DNA of 64,000 nucleotides. Source: Oceanospirillum sanctuarii (lineage in GTDB: Bacteria > Pseudomonadota > Gammaproteobacteria > Pseudomonadales > Halomonadaceae). The DNA is taken from NCBI RefSeq assembly GCF_002150805.1, contig NZ_MTBA01000003.1:124001-188000 (forward strand), read 5' to 3'. Below, piece by piece: positions 37,448-46,625 of this stretch. The translations under genes and the position numbers were made by a program. Numbering within the stretch: the first letter of the stretch is position 1; the number at the start of each line of letters is the position of its first letter. The notes under the pieces are model-generated. The model was not told where the DNA came from, searched no databases, and saw only the letters and a list, made by a program, of their open reading frames with translations.

Positions 37448-38014
37448 ATGAAATCAGAGACTCCGGATCCAACTCATCTGCAAAAGCTACTGACCCGCTG
37501 TCAGCAACAGGAGCCGAAAGCACTTAAGGTTCTGTATAAAGCAACCTCTTCGCATCTGTTTGCGGTTTTGCTGCGTATCTTACGCAATGAGAGCCATGCG
37601 GAAGATTGTCTGCAACAGGTCTACCTGAAAATCTGGAACAGCGCCGGACAATACAATCCCGAGATCGCCCGTCCGATGACCTGGATGAACACCATCGCCC
37701 GCAATCAGGCTCTGGACTGGTTACGCCGCCATAAAAATGATCAGTTCAATGACAGTGATGAGGTTCTGGTACAACAGGCTGATCACGCAAGCCAGACTGA
37801 TCATCTGGCACAGCAATGGCAGGACTCCGGTCACGTGCATCGGTGCCTGAAAGAGCTGAAAGAGGCTCAGCGCCAATGCATTGAACTGGCCTACTTTGAA
37901 GGCTATAGCCATCAGGAGCTGTCCGAGCGACTCGACCAACCGCTGGGCACTGTAAAAACCTGGATTCGTCGTGGTCTTGAGAGGTTGAAAACATGTCTGA
38001 GCCCAATCATGTAA
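37448..38014 (+). CDS. ECF-type RNA polymerase sigma factor
   Basis: This alternative sigma factor of 188 residues directs RNA polymerase to a stress regulon. The sigma-2 region is visible as ESHAEDCLQQVYLKIWNSAGQY...TWMNTIARNQALDWLRR, and sigma-4 as QRQCIELAYFEGYSHQELSERLDQPLGTVKTWIRRGLERL. The start ATG at 37448 follows a GAGAG site. The gene overlaps the anti-sigma gene by 22 bases, an arrangement typical of SigK/RskA-like pairs, so the sigma factor is expected to be held inactive until the anti-sigma is released or cleaved. The inducing signal is unknown. Confidence 0.93.
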   Translation: MKSETPDPTHLQKLLTRCQQQEPKALKVLYKATSSHLFAVLLRILRNESHAEDCLQQVYLKIWNSAGQYNPEIARPMTWMNTIARNQALDWLRRHKNDQFNDSDEVLVQQADHASQTDHLAQQWQDSGHVHRCLKELKEAQRQCIELAYFEGYSHQELSERLDQPLGTVKTWIRRGLERLKTCLSPIM

Positions 38015-38721
38015 CTGAACCCTATGACCTGACTTCGCCGGAACAGCGCCATCTGGCCGCCGGGGAGTACGTTCTTAACACCCTGTCTACCCGGGAGAAG
38101 GCCTCCTTTGAAGCTCTGCTGGCTTTCAGCCCGGATCTGCAGGCTGATGTTCAGCAATGGCGGGAAGATCTGCAGATTCTCGATACCAGTCTGGATCCTG
38201 TTCAGCCGCCTGCGCGCTTGTGGAAAAAGATCGAACAGCAGATAGAGCCTGCCCGGAGTGGCTTTAGCCTGAAGTTCTGGCAGCTATCTGCGATGGTTTC
38301 TTTCTCCTTTGCACTGGCTCTGGCAACGGTACTGCTATTTAAACCGCCCATGATCAATGCCGATACCGCCGACCATCTCTATGTGGTGAACTCTCCGGAA
38401 AAAAATCCGGCCTGGTTGGTTAACGCCAGCATGGATCGCAGCCACCTGATGGTGCAGACGGTTAAACCCGCCTCAATTCCCGATGGCAAAGTCTGCAAAC
38501 TCTGGCTGAAAGTGGGTGATCAGTACGCCATGGTAGGTACTCTGCCCCATTCCGGACTGATCAAACTTGATGTGCCCCAATGGATGCAGACTCAGTTGGT
38601 CAATGCCCAGATTATTGTCAGTGTTGATCCGATGAATTCGGATAACAATCCGGACGAGATGGGACCTGTGGTGGACAAAGGTGGCTTTATGCCTCTGCAG
38701 GGTTCGTTACGCCGGTTTTAA
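37993..38721 (+). CDS. RskA-type anti-sigma factor
   Basis: This 242-residue membrane-anchored anti-sigma factor has a cytoplasmic N-terminal sigma-binding part (about residues 1-90), one transmembrane helix (about 97-118, FWQLSAMVSFSFALALATVLL) and a periplasmic RskA C-terminal domain. The N-terminus has HLAAGEYVLNTLSTREKASFEALL, the usual four-helix pattern, but lacks the His/Cys zinc motif of ZAS-type factors. It is coupled to the sigma gene by overlap. The pair probably autoregulates from a promoter upstream of the sigma gene; no promoter can be named from sequence. A terminator follows. Confidence 0.88.
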   Translation: MSEPNHVTEPYDLTSPEQRHLAAGEYVLNTLSTREKASFEALLAFSPDLQADVQQWREDLQILDTSLDPVQPPARLWKKIEQQIEPARSGFSLKFWQLSAMVSFSFALALATVLLFKPPMINADTADHLYVVNSPEKNPAWLVNASMDRSHLMVQTVKPASIPDGKVCKLWLKVGDQYAMVGTLPHSGLIKLDVPQWMQTQLVNAQIIVSVDPMNSDNNPDEMGPVVDKGGFMPLQGSLRRF

Positions 38722-38751
38722 TCTTCCGGATTGTATTCCGGAAAATGCCCC

Positions 38752-38782
38752 AAAGCGGTGCCGGATGTGCACCGCTTTTTCT
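38752..38782 (+). terminator. Terminator of the ECF sigma/anti-sigma operon
   Basis: AAAGCGGTGC pairs with GTGCACCGCTTT around a short loop, followed by T residues. Confidence 0.82.
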
Positions 38783-38999
38783 TGCCAAGCTATTGTTTTC
38801 CAATAGATATAACTGAAAACTGTCTTAGGGCAATTTTCCAACAAAAGGATCACCGCCGGAAACGCTGAATGTAACAGAAAGTTTAAACATTCACTGCTAG
38901 AATGATCTGAAAACCTAATGCACGGATGCACCCCTTGGCCTGACGCTTTGATGTTGCATCTGCATTGATAATCAAGCTCACATGCCCCGAGGGAGTGTT

Positions 39000-40628
39000 A
39001 TGAATCTTCAGGAATTTACGGTAAAGGCCCGCCTTTACTTTCTTATAGGACTGGCTGTGGTAGCGATGGCTATTCTGCAGTTTATGTCCCTGCAGGATCA
39101 CCGGGATGCTCTTTTTGAAGACTCCAATCAGAAGGTGAAAGCTCTTGTAGAGTCTGCCCACACTATGATTTCCGGTTACGCCGCACTGGCTAAATCCGGC
39201 GCAATGTCTGAAGCAGAAGCCAAGGCGGCCGCCAAACGCTCTGTTCAGAATATGATCTATGCTGACGGCGAATACTTCTTTGTACTGGATTACGATGCTG
39301 TAACCATCGCCCACGGTGGTGATGCCAAGGTAGTTGGTCGTGATCTTTCCGGTGTTAAAACTCAGGATGGCCAGTTTGTCTTTAAAGATATCGCCAATCT
39401 GGGTCGTCAGGGCAAAGCTGATGGTTTCTTCACCTATCGTTGGCCAAAAGCCGGCTTCAACGAGCCGAAGCGCAAAACCTCTTATGTTAAAGTACTTCCG
39501 GAGTGGCAGTGGGTTGTCGGTTCCGGTGATTACATCTACGAAATCGAAGAACTCTTTGTTGATGAGCTGATCCACGCAGCCGTTCAGCTGGCAGTGGTAC
39601 TGGCGATCATGCTGGCCGTTGCTATTGCTATCACCCGCTCCGTAACCGAACCTCTGGCTCAGGTCAGCAAAACCATGGATCAGGTTGCCAATGGAGACCT
39701 GAGAGTTCGCGTGAATATGACAGGTAAAGATGAACTGAGCAGCATGTCCCGCTCAGTGGATCACACCCTGCAAACCTTCCAGGACCTCATCTTCCTGCTG
39801 ACCAGCTCCGTTAACCAGCTACAGGGCGCAGCGGAAGAGCTGGCCTCGACTGCCGAGCAAACCAGTACCGGTATCCGCCGCCAGTCTGAAGAGACTGACC
39901 TGCTGTCTACCGCGATGAACGAAATGTCTGCAACCGTGCAGGAAGTGGCGCATAACGCCAGCGCCAGCGCTCAGGCAACCAACGCAGCCGATGAAGAAGC
40001 TGACGAAGGTAACCACGAAGTTGAAGACACCGTCAGAAAGATCACTCATCTGAACCATGAAGTGGAAGAAGCGTCCCGCGTTATCCGCGCTCTGGAGAGC
40101 GATACCGAAGAAATTGGTACCGTTCTGGAAGTGATTCAGGGTATCTCCGAGCAAACCAACCTGCTGGCACTTAACGCCGCTATTGAAGCAGCCCGTGCCG
40201 GTGAAAGTGGTCGTGGTTTTGCGGTGGTTGCTGATGAAGTTCGTCAGCTGGCACAGCGTACTCAGGACTCCACCAAAGAGATCCGCGACATGAACGACCG
40301 TCTGCGTAGCGGTGCCCGTAACGCAGTGGAAGTAATGGAACGCAGCCGTAAGTGGGCTGAAGAGTCTGTAGAGGCCGCAACTCACGCCGGTGAAGAGCTG
40401 AAGATGATTGTTCAGCAGATGCAGACTGTACGTGATATGACCGCTCAGGTAGCTACTGCGACTGAAGAGCAAAGTGCCGTTGCTGAAGAGATGAACCGCA
40501 ATCTGGTGAACATTGTGAACGTATCTGCCGAAGCAGCAACAGGTTCCGATATGGTTGCCGCCAGCAGTGAGGAGCTGTCGCAACTGGCAGTTCAGCTGCA
40601 GCAGAATATCTCCCGCTTTAAGTGCTAA
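39000..40628 (+). CDS. Methyl-accepting chemotaxis protein with sCache_2 sensor
   Basis: This transmembrane chemoreceptor of 542 residues has a first helix (about 12-30), then a single-Cache (sCache_2) periplasmic ligand domain with [18 protein letters not shown] and [20 protein letters not shown] second helix (about 190-212), a HAMP domain ([23 protein letters not shown]) and a long coiled-coil signalling domain follow. The hairpin tip reads [39 protein letters not shown], nearly invariant in the family. sCache_2 domains often bind small carboxylic acids. The start ATG at 39000 has a strong GAGGGAG site; an ATG at 38982 is open but weaker. Confidence 0.95.
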   Translation: MNLQEFTVKARLYFLIGLAVVAMAILQFMSLQDHRDALFEDSNQKVKALVESAHTMISGYAALAKSGAMSEAEAKAAAKRSVQNMIYADGEYFFVLDYDAVTIAHGGDAKVVGRDLSGVKTQDGQFVFKDIANLGRQGKADGFFTYRWPKAGFNEPKRKTSYVKVLPEWQWVVGSGDYIYEIEELFVDELIHAAVQLAVVLAIMLAVAIAITRSVTEPLAQVSKTMDQVANGDLRVRVNMTGKDELSSMSRSVDHTLQTFQDLIFLLTSSVNQLQGAAEELASTAEQTSTGIRRQSEETDLLSTAMNEMSATVQEVAHNASASAQATNAADEEADEGNHEVEDTVRKITHLNHEVEEASRVIRALESDTEEIGTVLEVIQGISEQTNLLALNAAIEAARAGESGRGFAVVADEVRQLAQRTQDSTKEIRDMNDRLRSGARNAVEVMERSRKWAEESVEAATHAGEELKMIVQQMQTVRDMTAQVATATEEQSAVAEEMNRNLVNIVNVSAEAATGSDMVAASSEELSQLAVQLQQNISRFKC

Positions 40629-40745
40629 ACAAAGGGATAAAGTGCTCCTGACTTAACCTATTGCAGCTCCGGGGTTTCCCTCCACTTCGGAGCTGTCGGT
40701 TAACGAAGCAGCACAATAGCCCCGTAAATCAGCACAGGCATAGAC

Positions 40746-40799
40746 AAAAAAAGCCCCGGTTCCTGACTCATTACAGAGTTCAGAAACCGGGGCTTTTTC
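40746..40799. terminator. Bidirectional terminator between chemoreceptor and ABC operon
   Basis: The long stem AGCCCCGGTT and its complement around a further inner hairpin, flanked by A- and T-runs, serves both convergent units. Confidence 0.88.
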
Positions 40800-40838
40800 A
40801 TATCCCTTAACTGCTTATCTCTTAAGCTATTCTTCCGC

Positions 40839-41576
40839 TCAATCCTTGCTTAGCAGCTGAGAATCCAGACCTTTTGGCTTTTCATTCGGCCAATGCTGGT
40901 GGCGATTGAAGTAACGCTCCAGCATGCGGAACAGAAAGATAATCAGAGCACTGATAATCAGATACATCACACCCGCTGCTAGGAAGATCTCCAGTGGCGT
41001 ATAGGTACGGGCGATAATGGTACGCGCCATACCGGTCAGATCCAGCAGAGTGATAGTAGACGCCAGCGCACTCCCCTTCAGCATCAGAATCACCTCGTTA
41101 CCGTAAGATGGCATCATGATGCCAAAAGCACGGGGCAGAGTGATACGACGCAGCATTTTCGGATAGCTCATACCCAGCGCCTTAGCCGCTTCAATCTCAC
41201 CTTTCGGAATCGACTGAATCGCACCACGCAGCAGCTCTGCAATATAGGCTGCAGTGTGCAAACCAAAGGTGATCACAGCACACCAGTAAGGCTCACGCAG
41301 AATCGGCCACAGAGACGACTCTTTAATCCATTCGAACTGAGACGCGCCGTAGTAGACCAGAAAGATCTGAATCAGCAGCGGTGTTCCACGGAAAAAGAAG
41401 ATATAGGCGTAAGGCAGCGCACGTACCCATATATTGTTGGAGACACGCAGCAGCGCCAATGGAATCGCCAGCAAAACACCGATCAGGCCTGAGAACAGAA
41501 CCAGTTCCAGCGTCAGCAGCGCGCCGTCCATCAGTTTCGGGATATTTTCCCAGATAACAGTCCAGTCCCAGTTCAT
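40839..41576 (-). CDS. Polar amino acid ABC transporter permease (HisM/ArtM-like)
   Basis: This inner-membrane permease of 245 residues has about five helices. It carries the EAA coupling loop as GEIEAAKALGMSYPKMLRRITLPRAF. It is the last gene of a four-gene operon (ATPase, binding protein, two permeases) of the histidine/lysine/arginine/ornithine type and abuts the other permease gene with the stop and start overlapping by one base (41576). The two permeases form the heterodimeric channel. Confidence 0.92.
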   Translation of the reverse strand: MNWDWTVIWENIPKLMDGALLTLELVLFSGLIGVLLAIPLALLRVSNNIWVRALPYAYIFFFRGTPLLIQIFLVYYGASQFEWIKESSLWPILREPYWCAVITFGLHTAAYIAELLRGAIQSIPKGEIEAAKALGMSYPKMLRRITLPRAFGIMMPSYGNEVILMLKGSALASTITLLDLTGMARTIIARTYTPLEIFLAAGVMYLIISALIIFLFRMLERYFNRHQHWPNEKPKGLDSQLLSKD

Positions 41577-42265
41577 TAGCGTGCCCCCTGATAACCACGA
41601 TTGGCGAAGCGTTCCAGATAATACAGACCCGCCATAGAGATCGAGGTCAGGAACAGATAGATACAGGCAGCAGCCACATAAAAGGTGAACGGCTCTTTGG
41701 TATAACCTACTGCCACAGCCGCCTGACGCATCAGTTCATTCAAACCGATCACAGAAACCAGTGCGGTGTCTTTCAGCAATACCAAAAAGAGGTTACCTAA
41801 ACCGGGCAGAGCAATACGCCATACCTGAGGCAGAGTCACTCGCTTAAAGGTCTGGTACTTGGTCATACCCAAAGCAACTGCCGCTTCTTTCTGACCTTTA
41901 GGGATCTCCTGCAGCGCACTACGGAACACCTCGGTCGCATAAGCACCAAAGGCGATACTCAAGGCAGTAACACCCGCCACAAAAGGGCTGAGTTCGATAT
42001 ATTCGTCATAACCAAACTGACTGGCGATCGCCATCAGAACAGCAGACGAACCAAAGAAGATCGTCAGAACCAGCAACAGCTCAGGCATACCCCGGACAAA
42101 CAGGGTGTAACCGTTACCGATTGCTCGGAGAACTTTTGAAGAGGACACCTTGGCAGATGCGCCCAACAAACCAAAAATCAGGCCTACTGCCAGACTGCAC
42201 AATGCCAGCTGCAGCGTAACCCAGGCCCCGCTGATGAGCAGGTGACCAAAACCTTGCAGATCCAT
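41576..42265 (-). CDS. Polar amino acid ABC transporter permease (HisQ/ArtQ-like)
   Basis: This second permease of the same transporter has 229 residues and the EAA loop GQKEAAVALGMTKYQTFKRVTLPQVW. The N-terminus (LISGAWVTLQLALCSLAVGLIFGLL) is the usual first helix with a Thr-Leu pattern. It lies about 80 bases after the binding-protein gene, in a gap holding a strong hairpin, and overlaps the next permease gene by one base. Confidence 0.92.
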   Translation of the reverse strand: MDLQGFGHLLISGAWVTLQLALCSLAVGLIFGLLGASAKVSSSKVLRAIGNGYTLFVRGMPELLLVLTIFFGSSAVLMAIASQFGYDEYIELSPFVAGVTALSIAFGAYATEVFRSALQEIPKGQKEAAVALGMTKYQTFKRVTLPQVWRIALPGLGNLFLVLLKDTALVSVIGLNELMRQAAVAVGYTKEPFTFYVAAACIYLFLTSISMAGLYYLERFANRGYQGAR

Positions 42266-42301
42266 AGGAGATACCGATGACGTTAGGGATAGGTTGAAAA
42301 A

Positions 42302-42326
42302 GTAATGGCCGCTTGGCGGCCATTAC
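42302..42326 (-). repeat. Intercistronic hairpin between binding-protein and permease genes
   Basis: GTAATGGCCGC pairs with GCGGCCATTAC around a three-base loop. It lies directly after the binding-protein gene inside an operon. By position it could raise expression of the binding protein by protecting the upstream mRNA, as intergenic hairpins do in other binding-protein operons. The core matches the hairpin at 26918-26943. Confidence 0.6.
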
Positions 42327-42348
42327 AGATCAGACGAAACGCCCGGTC

Positions 42349-43098
42349 TTAGTAGATAGAGAACGGGAAGTACTGCGCGTTAATGCGGTCGTAAGTACCG
42401 TTTTCAAGAATCGCTTTCAGAGCTTTGTTCATTTTCTGACGCAGCTTGTCGTTCTTACGAACAGCGATGCCGATCTTGTCATCGATATCGATCTTCTCGC
42501 CTTTGAACTCAAACGCCTGACCTGCGTCAGAACGCAGCCAGTCGTATGCAGGCAGCTGGTCAGATACGATCGCATCCAGACGGCCGGAAGCCAGATCCAG
42601 GTATGCATTGTCCTGAGTGTCATACAGCTTAACGCTTACTTTGTCGCCCAGGTTATCTTCCAGGTACTGACCTGCGATAGTCGCACGCTGAGCACCGATC
42701 GCTTTACCGGATACTTTCTCAGGAGAGAACTTGCTCTTCTTAGGTGCAACGAAGATCAGGCTGTTGGAGTAGTACGGGTCGGTGAAATCAACCACGCGGC
42801 TACGCTCAGGAGTGATGGACATACTTGCGATGATCGCATCGTACTTACGAGCCATCAGACCCGGGATAATACCGTCCCAGTCCTGAGCAACGATGGTGCA
42901 ATCTGCTTTCATCTCTTCACAAAGCGCTTTAGCGATATCAACATCGAAGCCTTTCAGCTCACCAGACTCATCGATGTAGTTAAAAGGCGCGTAGGCACCT
43001 TCGGTCGCGATGCGGATTTTGTCCGCCGCCATGCTGAATGGAGCGGTCAGGGTAGCCGCAACAACGGCCACTCCGGCCAGAGCGTGTTTCAGATTCAT
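42349..43098 (-). CDS. Periplasmic amino acid-binding protein of the ABC transporter
   Basis: This is a 249-residue solute-binding protein with a classical signal peptide (residues 1-24, cleavage after SMAA). The mature part begins DKIRIATEGAYAPFNYID, the usual start of LAO/histidine/arginine-binding proteins. Ligand-contact motifs are DWDGIIPGLMARKYD and SMSITPERSRVVDFTDPYY. The ligand is probably a basic or related amino acid (arginine, ornithine, lysine or histidine). It lies between the ATPase and permease genes. Confidence 0.92.
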   Translation of the reverse strand: MNLKHALAGVAVVAATLTAPFSMAADKIRIATEGAYAPFNYIDESGELKGFDVDIAKALCEEMKADCTIVAQDWDGIIPGLMARKYDAIIASMSITPERSRVVDFTDPYYSNSLIFVAPKKSKFSPEKVSGKAIGAQRATIAGQYLEDNLGDKVSVKLYDTQDNAYLDLASGRLDAIVSDQLPAYDWLRSDAGQAFEFKGEKIDIDDKIGIAVRKNDKLRQKMNKALKAILENGTYDRINAQYFPFSIY

Positions 43099-43211
43099 TG
43101 TGGATTCCTCTTGGGATTTATTTTAATTATCGCTGTGCGCCGTAAAGGAAGTTCTCACCCAACGGGCACGGTTTTTAACGCCATGGTAAGGCACCATAAG
43201 CAGTAAAAATC

Positions 43212-43985
43212 TTAAATATGGCTACTCAAAAACTCGCGGCAGCGCTCTGAATCAGGATTACCGAATACTTTCTCCGGTGGACCCACTTCCTCAACCTGTC
43301 CCTGATGCAGGAACACGATCTGGGTTGATACATCACGGGCAAAGCGCATCTCGTGGGTCACGATCAGCATGGTACGGCCTTCAGCTGCCAGATCACGCAT
43401 TACCGCCAGCACTTCGTTAACCAGCTCAGGATCCAGAGCAGAGGTCGGCTCATCAAACAGCAGCACCTGAGGATCCATCGCCAAAGTACGGGCGATCGCA
43501 ATACGCTGCTGCTGACCACCGGAAAGCTGGCTCGGATAGTTATGACGCTTATCGTACAGACCAACCTTCTTCAGCAGCTCTTCAGCACGGGCAATCGCTT
43601 CATCTTTGCTACGCTTTAAAACATGTACCGGCGCTTCAATGATGTTTTCCAGCACGGTGCGGTGCGGCCAGAGATTGAAATTCTGGAATACAAAGCCGAT
43701 CTCGGAACGCATACGTTCCAGCTGCTTCTGATCTGCAGCTTCCAGTTCGCCGTCTTTGTTCTTTTTAAGCTTTAGGGATTCACCGGCTACGGTAATCGTA
43801 CCGGATGAAGGGGATTCCAACAGATTGATACAACGCAGGAAAGTACTCTTTCCGGAGCCGCTGGAACCTAAAATTGAGATGACGTCTCCGTCACGGGCTT
43901 GCAGGGAAATACCTTTTAAAACTTCTAAGGAGCCATAACTTTTATGGAGATCTCTGATTTCCAGAGCAACAGGCGCGTCGGACAT
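43212..43985 (-). CDS. Amino acid ABC transporter ATP-binding protein (HisP-like)
   Basis: This is the ATPase subunit that drives the polar amino acid importer, 257 residues. Walker A is GSSGSGKST, the Q-loop lies in FVFQNFNLWPHRTVLEN, the signature motif is LSGGQQQR and Walker B is LLFDEPTSALD. It is the first gene of the operon, followed by the binding protein, then the two permeases. The upstream region 43986-44263 must contain the operon promoter; the flanking small gene is transcribed the other way. Confidence 0.94.
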   Translation of the reverse strand: MSDAPVALEIRDLHKSYGSLEVLKGISLQARDGDVISILGSSGSGKSTFLRCINLLESPSSGTITVAGESLKLKKNKDGELEAADQKQLERMRSEIGFVFQNFNLWPHRTVLENIIEAPVHVLKRSKDEAIARAEELLKKVGLYDKRHNYPSQLSGGQQQRIAIARTLAMDPQVLLFDEPTSALDPELVNEVLAVMRDLAAEGRTMLIVTHEMRFARDVSTQIVFLHQGQVEEVGPPEKVFGNPDSERCREFLSSHI

Positions 43986-44263
43986 GGGGTGCGCTTCCTG
44001 GTATCGAGTGAATTGTGGATGTTTTTTATTAATTTTAGTTCGGCGTATTAGACCAAGGTGTCATTTTTAAAGCAATCGTATGAAATTTTCCAGTCAATTT
44101 TCCTGAGAGGTCCGCTGAGTGAAAGCTAAATGTTGCGACTTCCCAAAAAAAGACAGGATAAGTTTCCTAACTTTATAGAACGTGCATAAAGACTGTGACA
44201 AATAATCACTTGTAAACCATATTTTACATACGGTTTTAGAACCCCTGAGTGGGAGGTGACTCG

Positions 44264-44503
44264 ATGAAATCCTTCAAAAAATGGTTTGATCTTCCCTGGA
44301 TGCAGAACAAAACACCGGATGATAAGCACTTCTACCGCCGGGGGTTTACCCGTCAGTACCTGGCACGGAAACGTCGGGTAAAGGAGCTGTGGATCGGTTC
44401 CGGTATTCTTGCTCTGACTTTTCCAGTCCCGGCCTTCCTGATGATTCTTGGTCTCTTGTGCTGCTTTCTGAGCTTTGCATTTCTGGACGAGTACCCCCTC
44501 TGA
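44264..44503 (+). CDS. Small membrane protein, 79 residues
   Basis: I do not recognise this protein. It starts at the ATG at 44264, which has a strong GGGAGG site. A basic, aromatic N-terminal half (KKWFDLPWMQN, KHFYRRGFTRQYLARKRRVKELW) is followed by one or two closely spaced hydrophobic helices (about residues 48-75). The positive charges before the helix predict a cytoplasmic N-terminus. It stands alone between the ABC operon and the CBS-domain gene. No partner is evident. Confidence 0.6.
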   Translation: MKSFKKWFDLPWMQNKTPDDKHFYRRGFTRQYLARKRRVKELWIGSGILALTFPVPAFLMILGLLCCFLSFAFLDEYPL

Positions 44504-44686
44504 TCAGCAGACAATATTACCTTTCAAACCTGACTTCGTAGAGCCGCTGCAACCAGGATCATTTTGTTAGCTTTGCAGTCAAAGTTGTTAACAGATGTAA
44601 ATCTATTGACCCTGCGGCCGATAGATAGCCTGTGTGGTTGATTGTGTGATTGATAAGAGTGCCCGAGTCAGGTTTAGGAGAAAGTC

Positions 44687-45451
44687 ATGGTATTTGCCGT
44701 TTATGAACAGGGGATGAGAATCCACACCCCGCGCAAAACGCTGCTTGGCCGGCGCGGCATTGATGCCCTGCAGGAGGCCAAGCATACCCGTCGTTTGTCC
44801 GATACTGACAGTGATTCCAGCCACCTCGAACGCATGGCAGAACGCCCTTTTGAGCAGATTCAACGCAACGCGATTCAACGCCGGGAAGAAGACCTTCAGG
44901 AGCGGGAAGAGGGTCAGACCGGAGAGGAACAAAGCAAAGATGCCAAGTCGGAGAGTAAGGTTGAACTGTCCCGCAAAGCCCTGAAAGCCTACTCTTCCAC
45001 AGAGCAAAGCCACAGCCACGGTGAACGTCCGGCAGTCAGTGCAGCCATGATCATGTCGACACCTATCGTATCTGCCGAATTTGATCAGAACCTGCAGCAG
45101 GGCTGGCGACTGATGCAGCAACATCAGGTACATCATCTCCTGCTGCTGAACCGCAAAGGTGCTTTGATGGGACTGGTATCCGACAAGGATATTCTCAAGG
45201 TCACCTCAGGGGTTGGTGATATTGAACTGCAAGGGCGGACCGCTGATGAAGTGATGCTGGGCGATCTGATCAGCCGTAAACTGCTGACCGTAAGCCCGGA
45301 TGCGTCACTGCTGGATATCGCTCACGCCATGCTGGAGCAAAAAGTTTCCGCCATGCCTGTGGTAACAGCAAAAGATGAACTGAAAGGTATTATCACTCGC
45401 ACTGATCTTCTGCAGGCGATGATCAACGGCAAGCTTGAAGCCTGGTACTGA
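44687..45451 (+). CDS. CBS-domain protein
   Basis: This 254-residue protein has a long charged, probably disordered N-terminal part (about 1-115, Glu/Arg/Ser-rich with EREEGQTGEEQSKDAKSES) and a C-terminal pair of CBS domains (about 118-250). Each half shows the usual pattern (HHLLLLNRKGALMGLVSDKDIL and SAMPVVTAKDELKGIITRTDLL). CBS pairs bind adenine nucleotides and modulate partner proteins. The partner is not evident from the context. GGAG lies before the start and a terminator follows. Confidence 0.88.
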   Translation: MVFAVYEQGMRIHTPRKTLLGRRGIDALQEAKHTRRLSDTDSDSSHLERMAERPFEQIQRNAIQRREEDLQEREEGQTGEEQSKDAKSESKVELSRKALKAYSSTEQSHSHGERPAVSAAMIMSTPIVSAEFDQNLQQGWRLMQQHQVHHLLLLNRKGALMGLVSDKDILKVTSGVGDIELQGRTADEVMLGDLISRKLLTVSPDASLLDIAHAMLEQKVSAMPVVTAKDELKGIITRTDLLQAMINGKLEAWY

Positions 45452-45535
45452 AAAGTTAGGTGCTAATTACGGTTTAAAGTAAAGAACCTACTTTTACAGG
45501 TCGCTTCAGCGACAAAAATATTAAATAAATGTCAC

Positions 45536-45566
45536 AAAAAATCCCCTCACATGGAGGGGATTTTTT
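45536..45566. terminator. Bidirectional terminator between CBS and ProQ-domain genes
   Basis: AAAAAATCCCCTC and GAGGGGATTTTTT pair around a short loop, between two convergent genes. Confidence 0.9.
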
Positions 45567-45611
45567 ATTTTCGGCGCTATTAACGCCCATTTGAGACTCA
45601 GAAAACGAGGA

Positions 45612-46592
45612 TTATTTCTTCGTCACCAGCTGAGATAGCTTATTGCTCAAACGTTTTTTCTCTTCTTTTGCCCGTGCAGCTTTCTCTTTCTCAAGTCGCT
45701 GCTGACGGATCGTTTCCAGCTGATCTTTAGCGTGACCAGCCTCTTCTTCCGTCACAAAACCCGCGTTATTACCGGTCAGATCCATACGCACCGCACCGGT
45801 TTTCAGCACCCGAAGATAACGGGGACTGCGTACATAACCGGCCAGAGCTCGGCGAATCCAGTGATCCGGCAGGGATTCACTCTGCGCCAGATCTTCATGG
45901 ATACCGATCTTAAGGGGCTGAATAGTCACCGTTGAGAAGGCTTTCGGGTAGCGTTCACTCCAGCCAGCCAGAATCGACTTGGCATCAAACTTATCCGGTG
46001 TTGATTCTTCTTCAGCTTCAGTCACCCTTGTTGAAACGGCTCCGGTTGCAGCCTCAGCCGCAGGCCAGTCCGCAGGATCCAGCGTTTCCCGGATCAGACT
46101 ACGGATCGCTTCTGAACTATCCAGCAGAGAACCGTCAATCAGAGCCTTAAGGCGCTGCTGCAGATCCGCCATGCGCTGCTCAAGGGTCTGGTGCTCGCCC
46201 TGAAGACTCTCAAGTTCGGTACTGAGGCGTAAGTTTTCCGACTGCAGCTCTTCAACAAGACCATCATCAACAACTGAAATTGCTTCTTCCACCGAAGGGG
46301 CTTCAGGCTCTTCGGCAGCCTGTTCCACAGCAGCTAAAAGCGCAGCTTCCTGAGCGGCTTCAAGTTCCGCTCTGGATTCCGCAAGACTGCGTTCCAGATG
46401 ATCACAACGCTCCTGCAGATTCCGGTTCTCTCCCTTGAGCCCCGAGCAGGTCTGATTCAACTCCGCAATTTTCTGGTGATGGCTTTTCAGCGCCTGAAAA
46501 CTGTTATCCGCCCGTTCGCTGAGTTCATTGAACAGGTGATCTAGTGTGCTGGCTGATGAATCACTTGGCATGGGCAATACCCTATCCTTCAT
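45612..46592 (-). CDS. Coiled-coil protein with C-terminal ProQ/FinO domain
   Basis: This 326-residue protein combines a long N-terminal coiled coil (about 15-165, heptads such as ENRNLQERCDHLERSLAESR and TLEQRMADLQQRLKAL) with a ProQ/FinO RNA-binding domain (about 205-290). The latter is visible as RYPKAFS...QPLKIGIHEDL, then IRRALAGYVRSPRYLRVLKTGAVRMDLTGN. A basic Lys/Arg/Glu helix ends the protein, as in other ProQ relatives. FinO/ProQ proteins are RNA chaperones for small RNAs and mRNA 3' ends. The coiled coil could add oligomerisation or localisation (inference). It follows folA by 33 bases. An internal ATG at 46571 is an alternative start. Confidence 0.85.
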   Translation of the reverse strand: MKDRVLPMPSDSSASTLDHLFNELSERADNSFQALKSHHQKIAELNQTCSGLKGENRNLQERCDHLERSLAESRAELEAAQEAALLAAVEQAAEEPEAPSVEEAISVVDDGLVEELQSENLRLSTELESLQGEHQTLEQRMADLQQRLKALIDGSLLDSSEAIRSLIRETLDPADWPAAEAATGAVSTRVTEAEEESTPDKFDAKSILAGWSERYPKAFSTVTIQPLKIGIHEDLAQSESLPDHWIRRALAGYVRSPRYLRVLKTGAVRMDLTGNNAGFVTEEEAGHAKDQLETIRQQRLEKEKAARAKEEKKRLSNKLSQLVTKK

Positions 46593-46625
46593 TTCTACGG
46601 CGGCCTTACCGGCTGTTACGCCATG

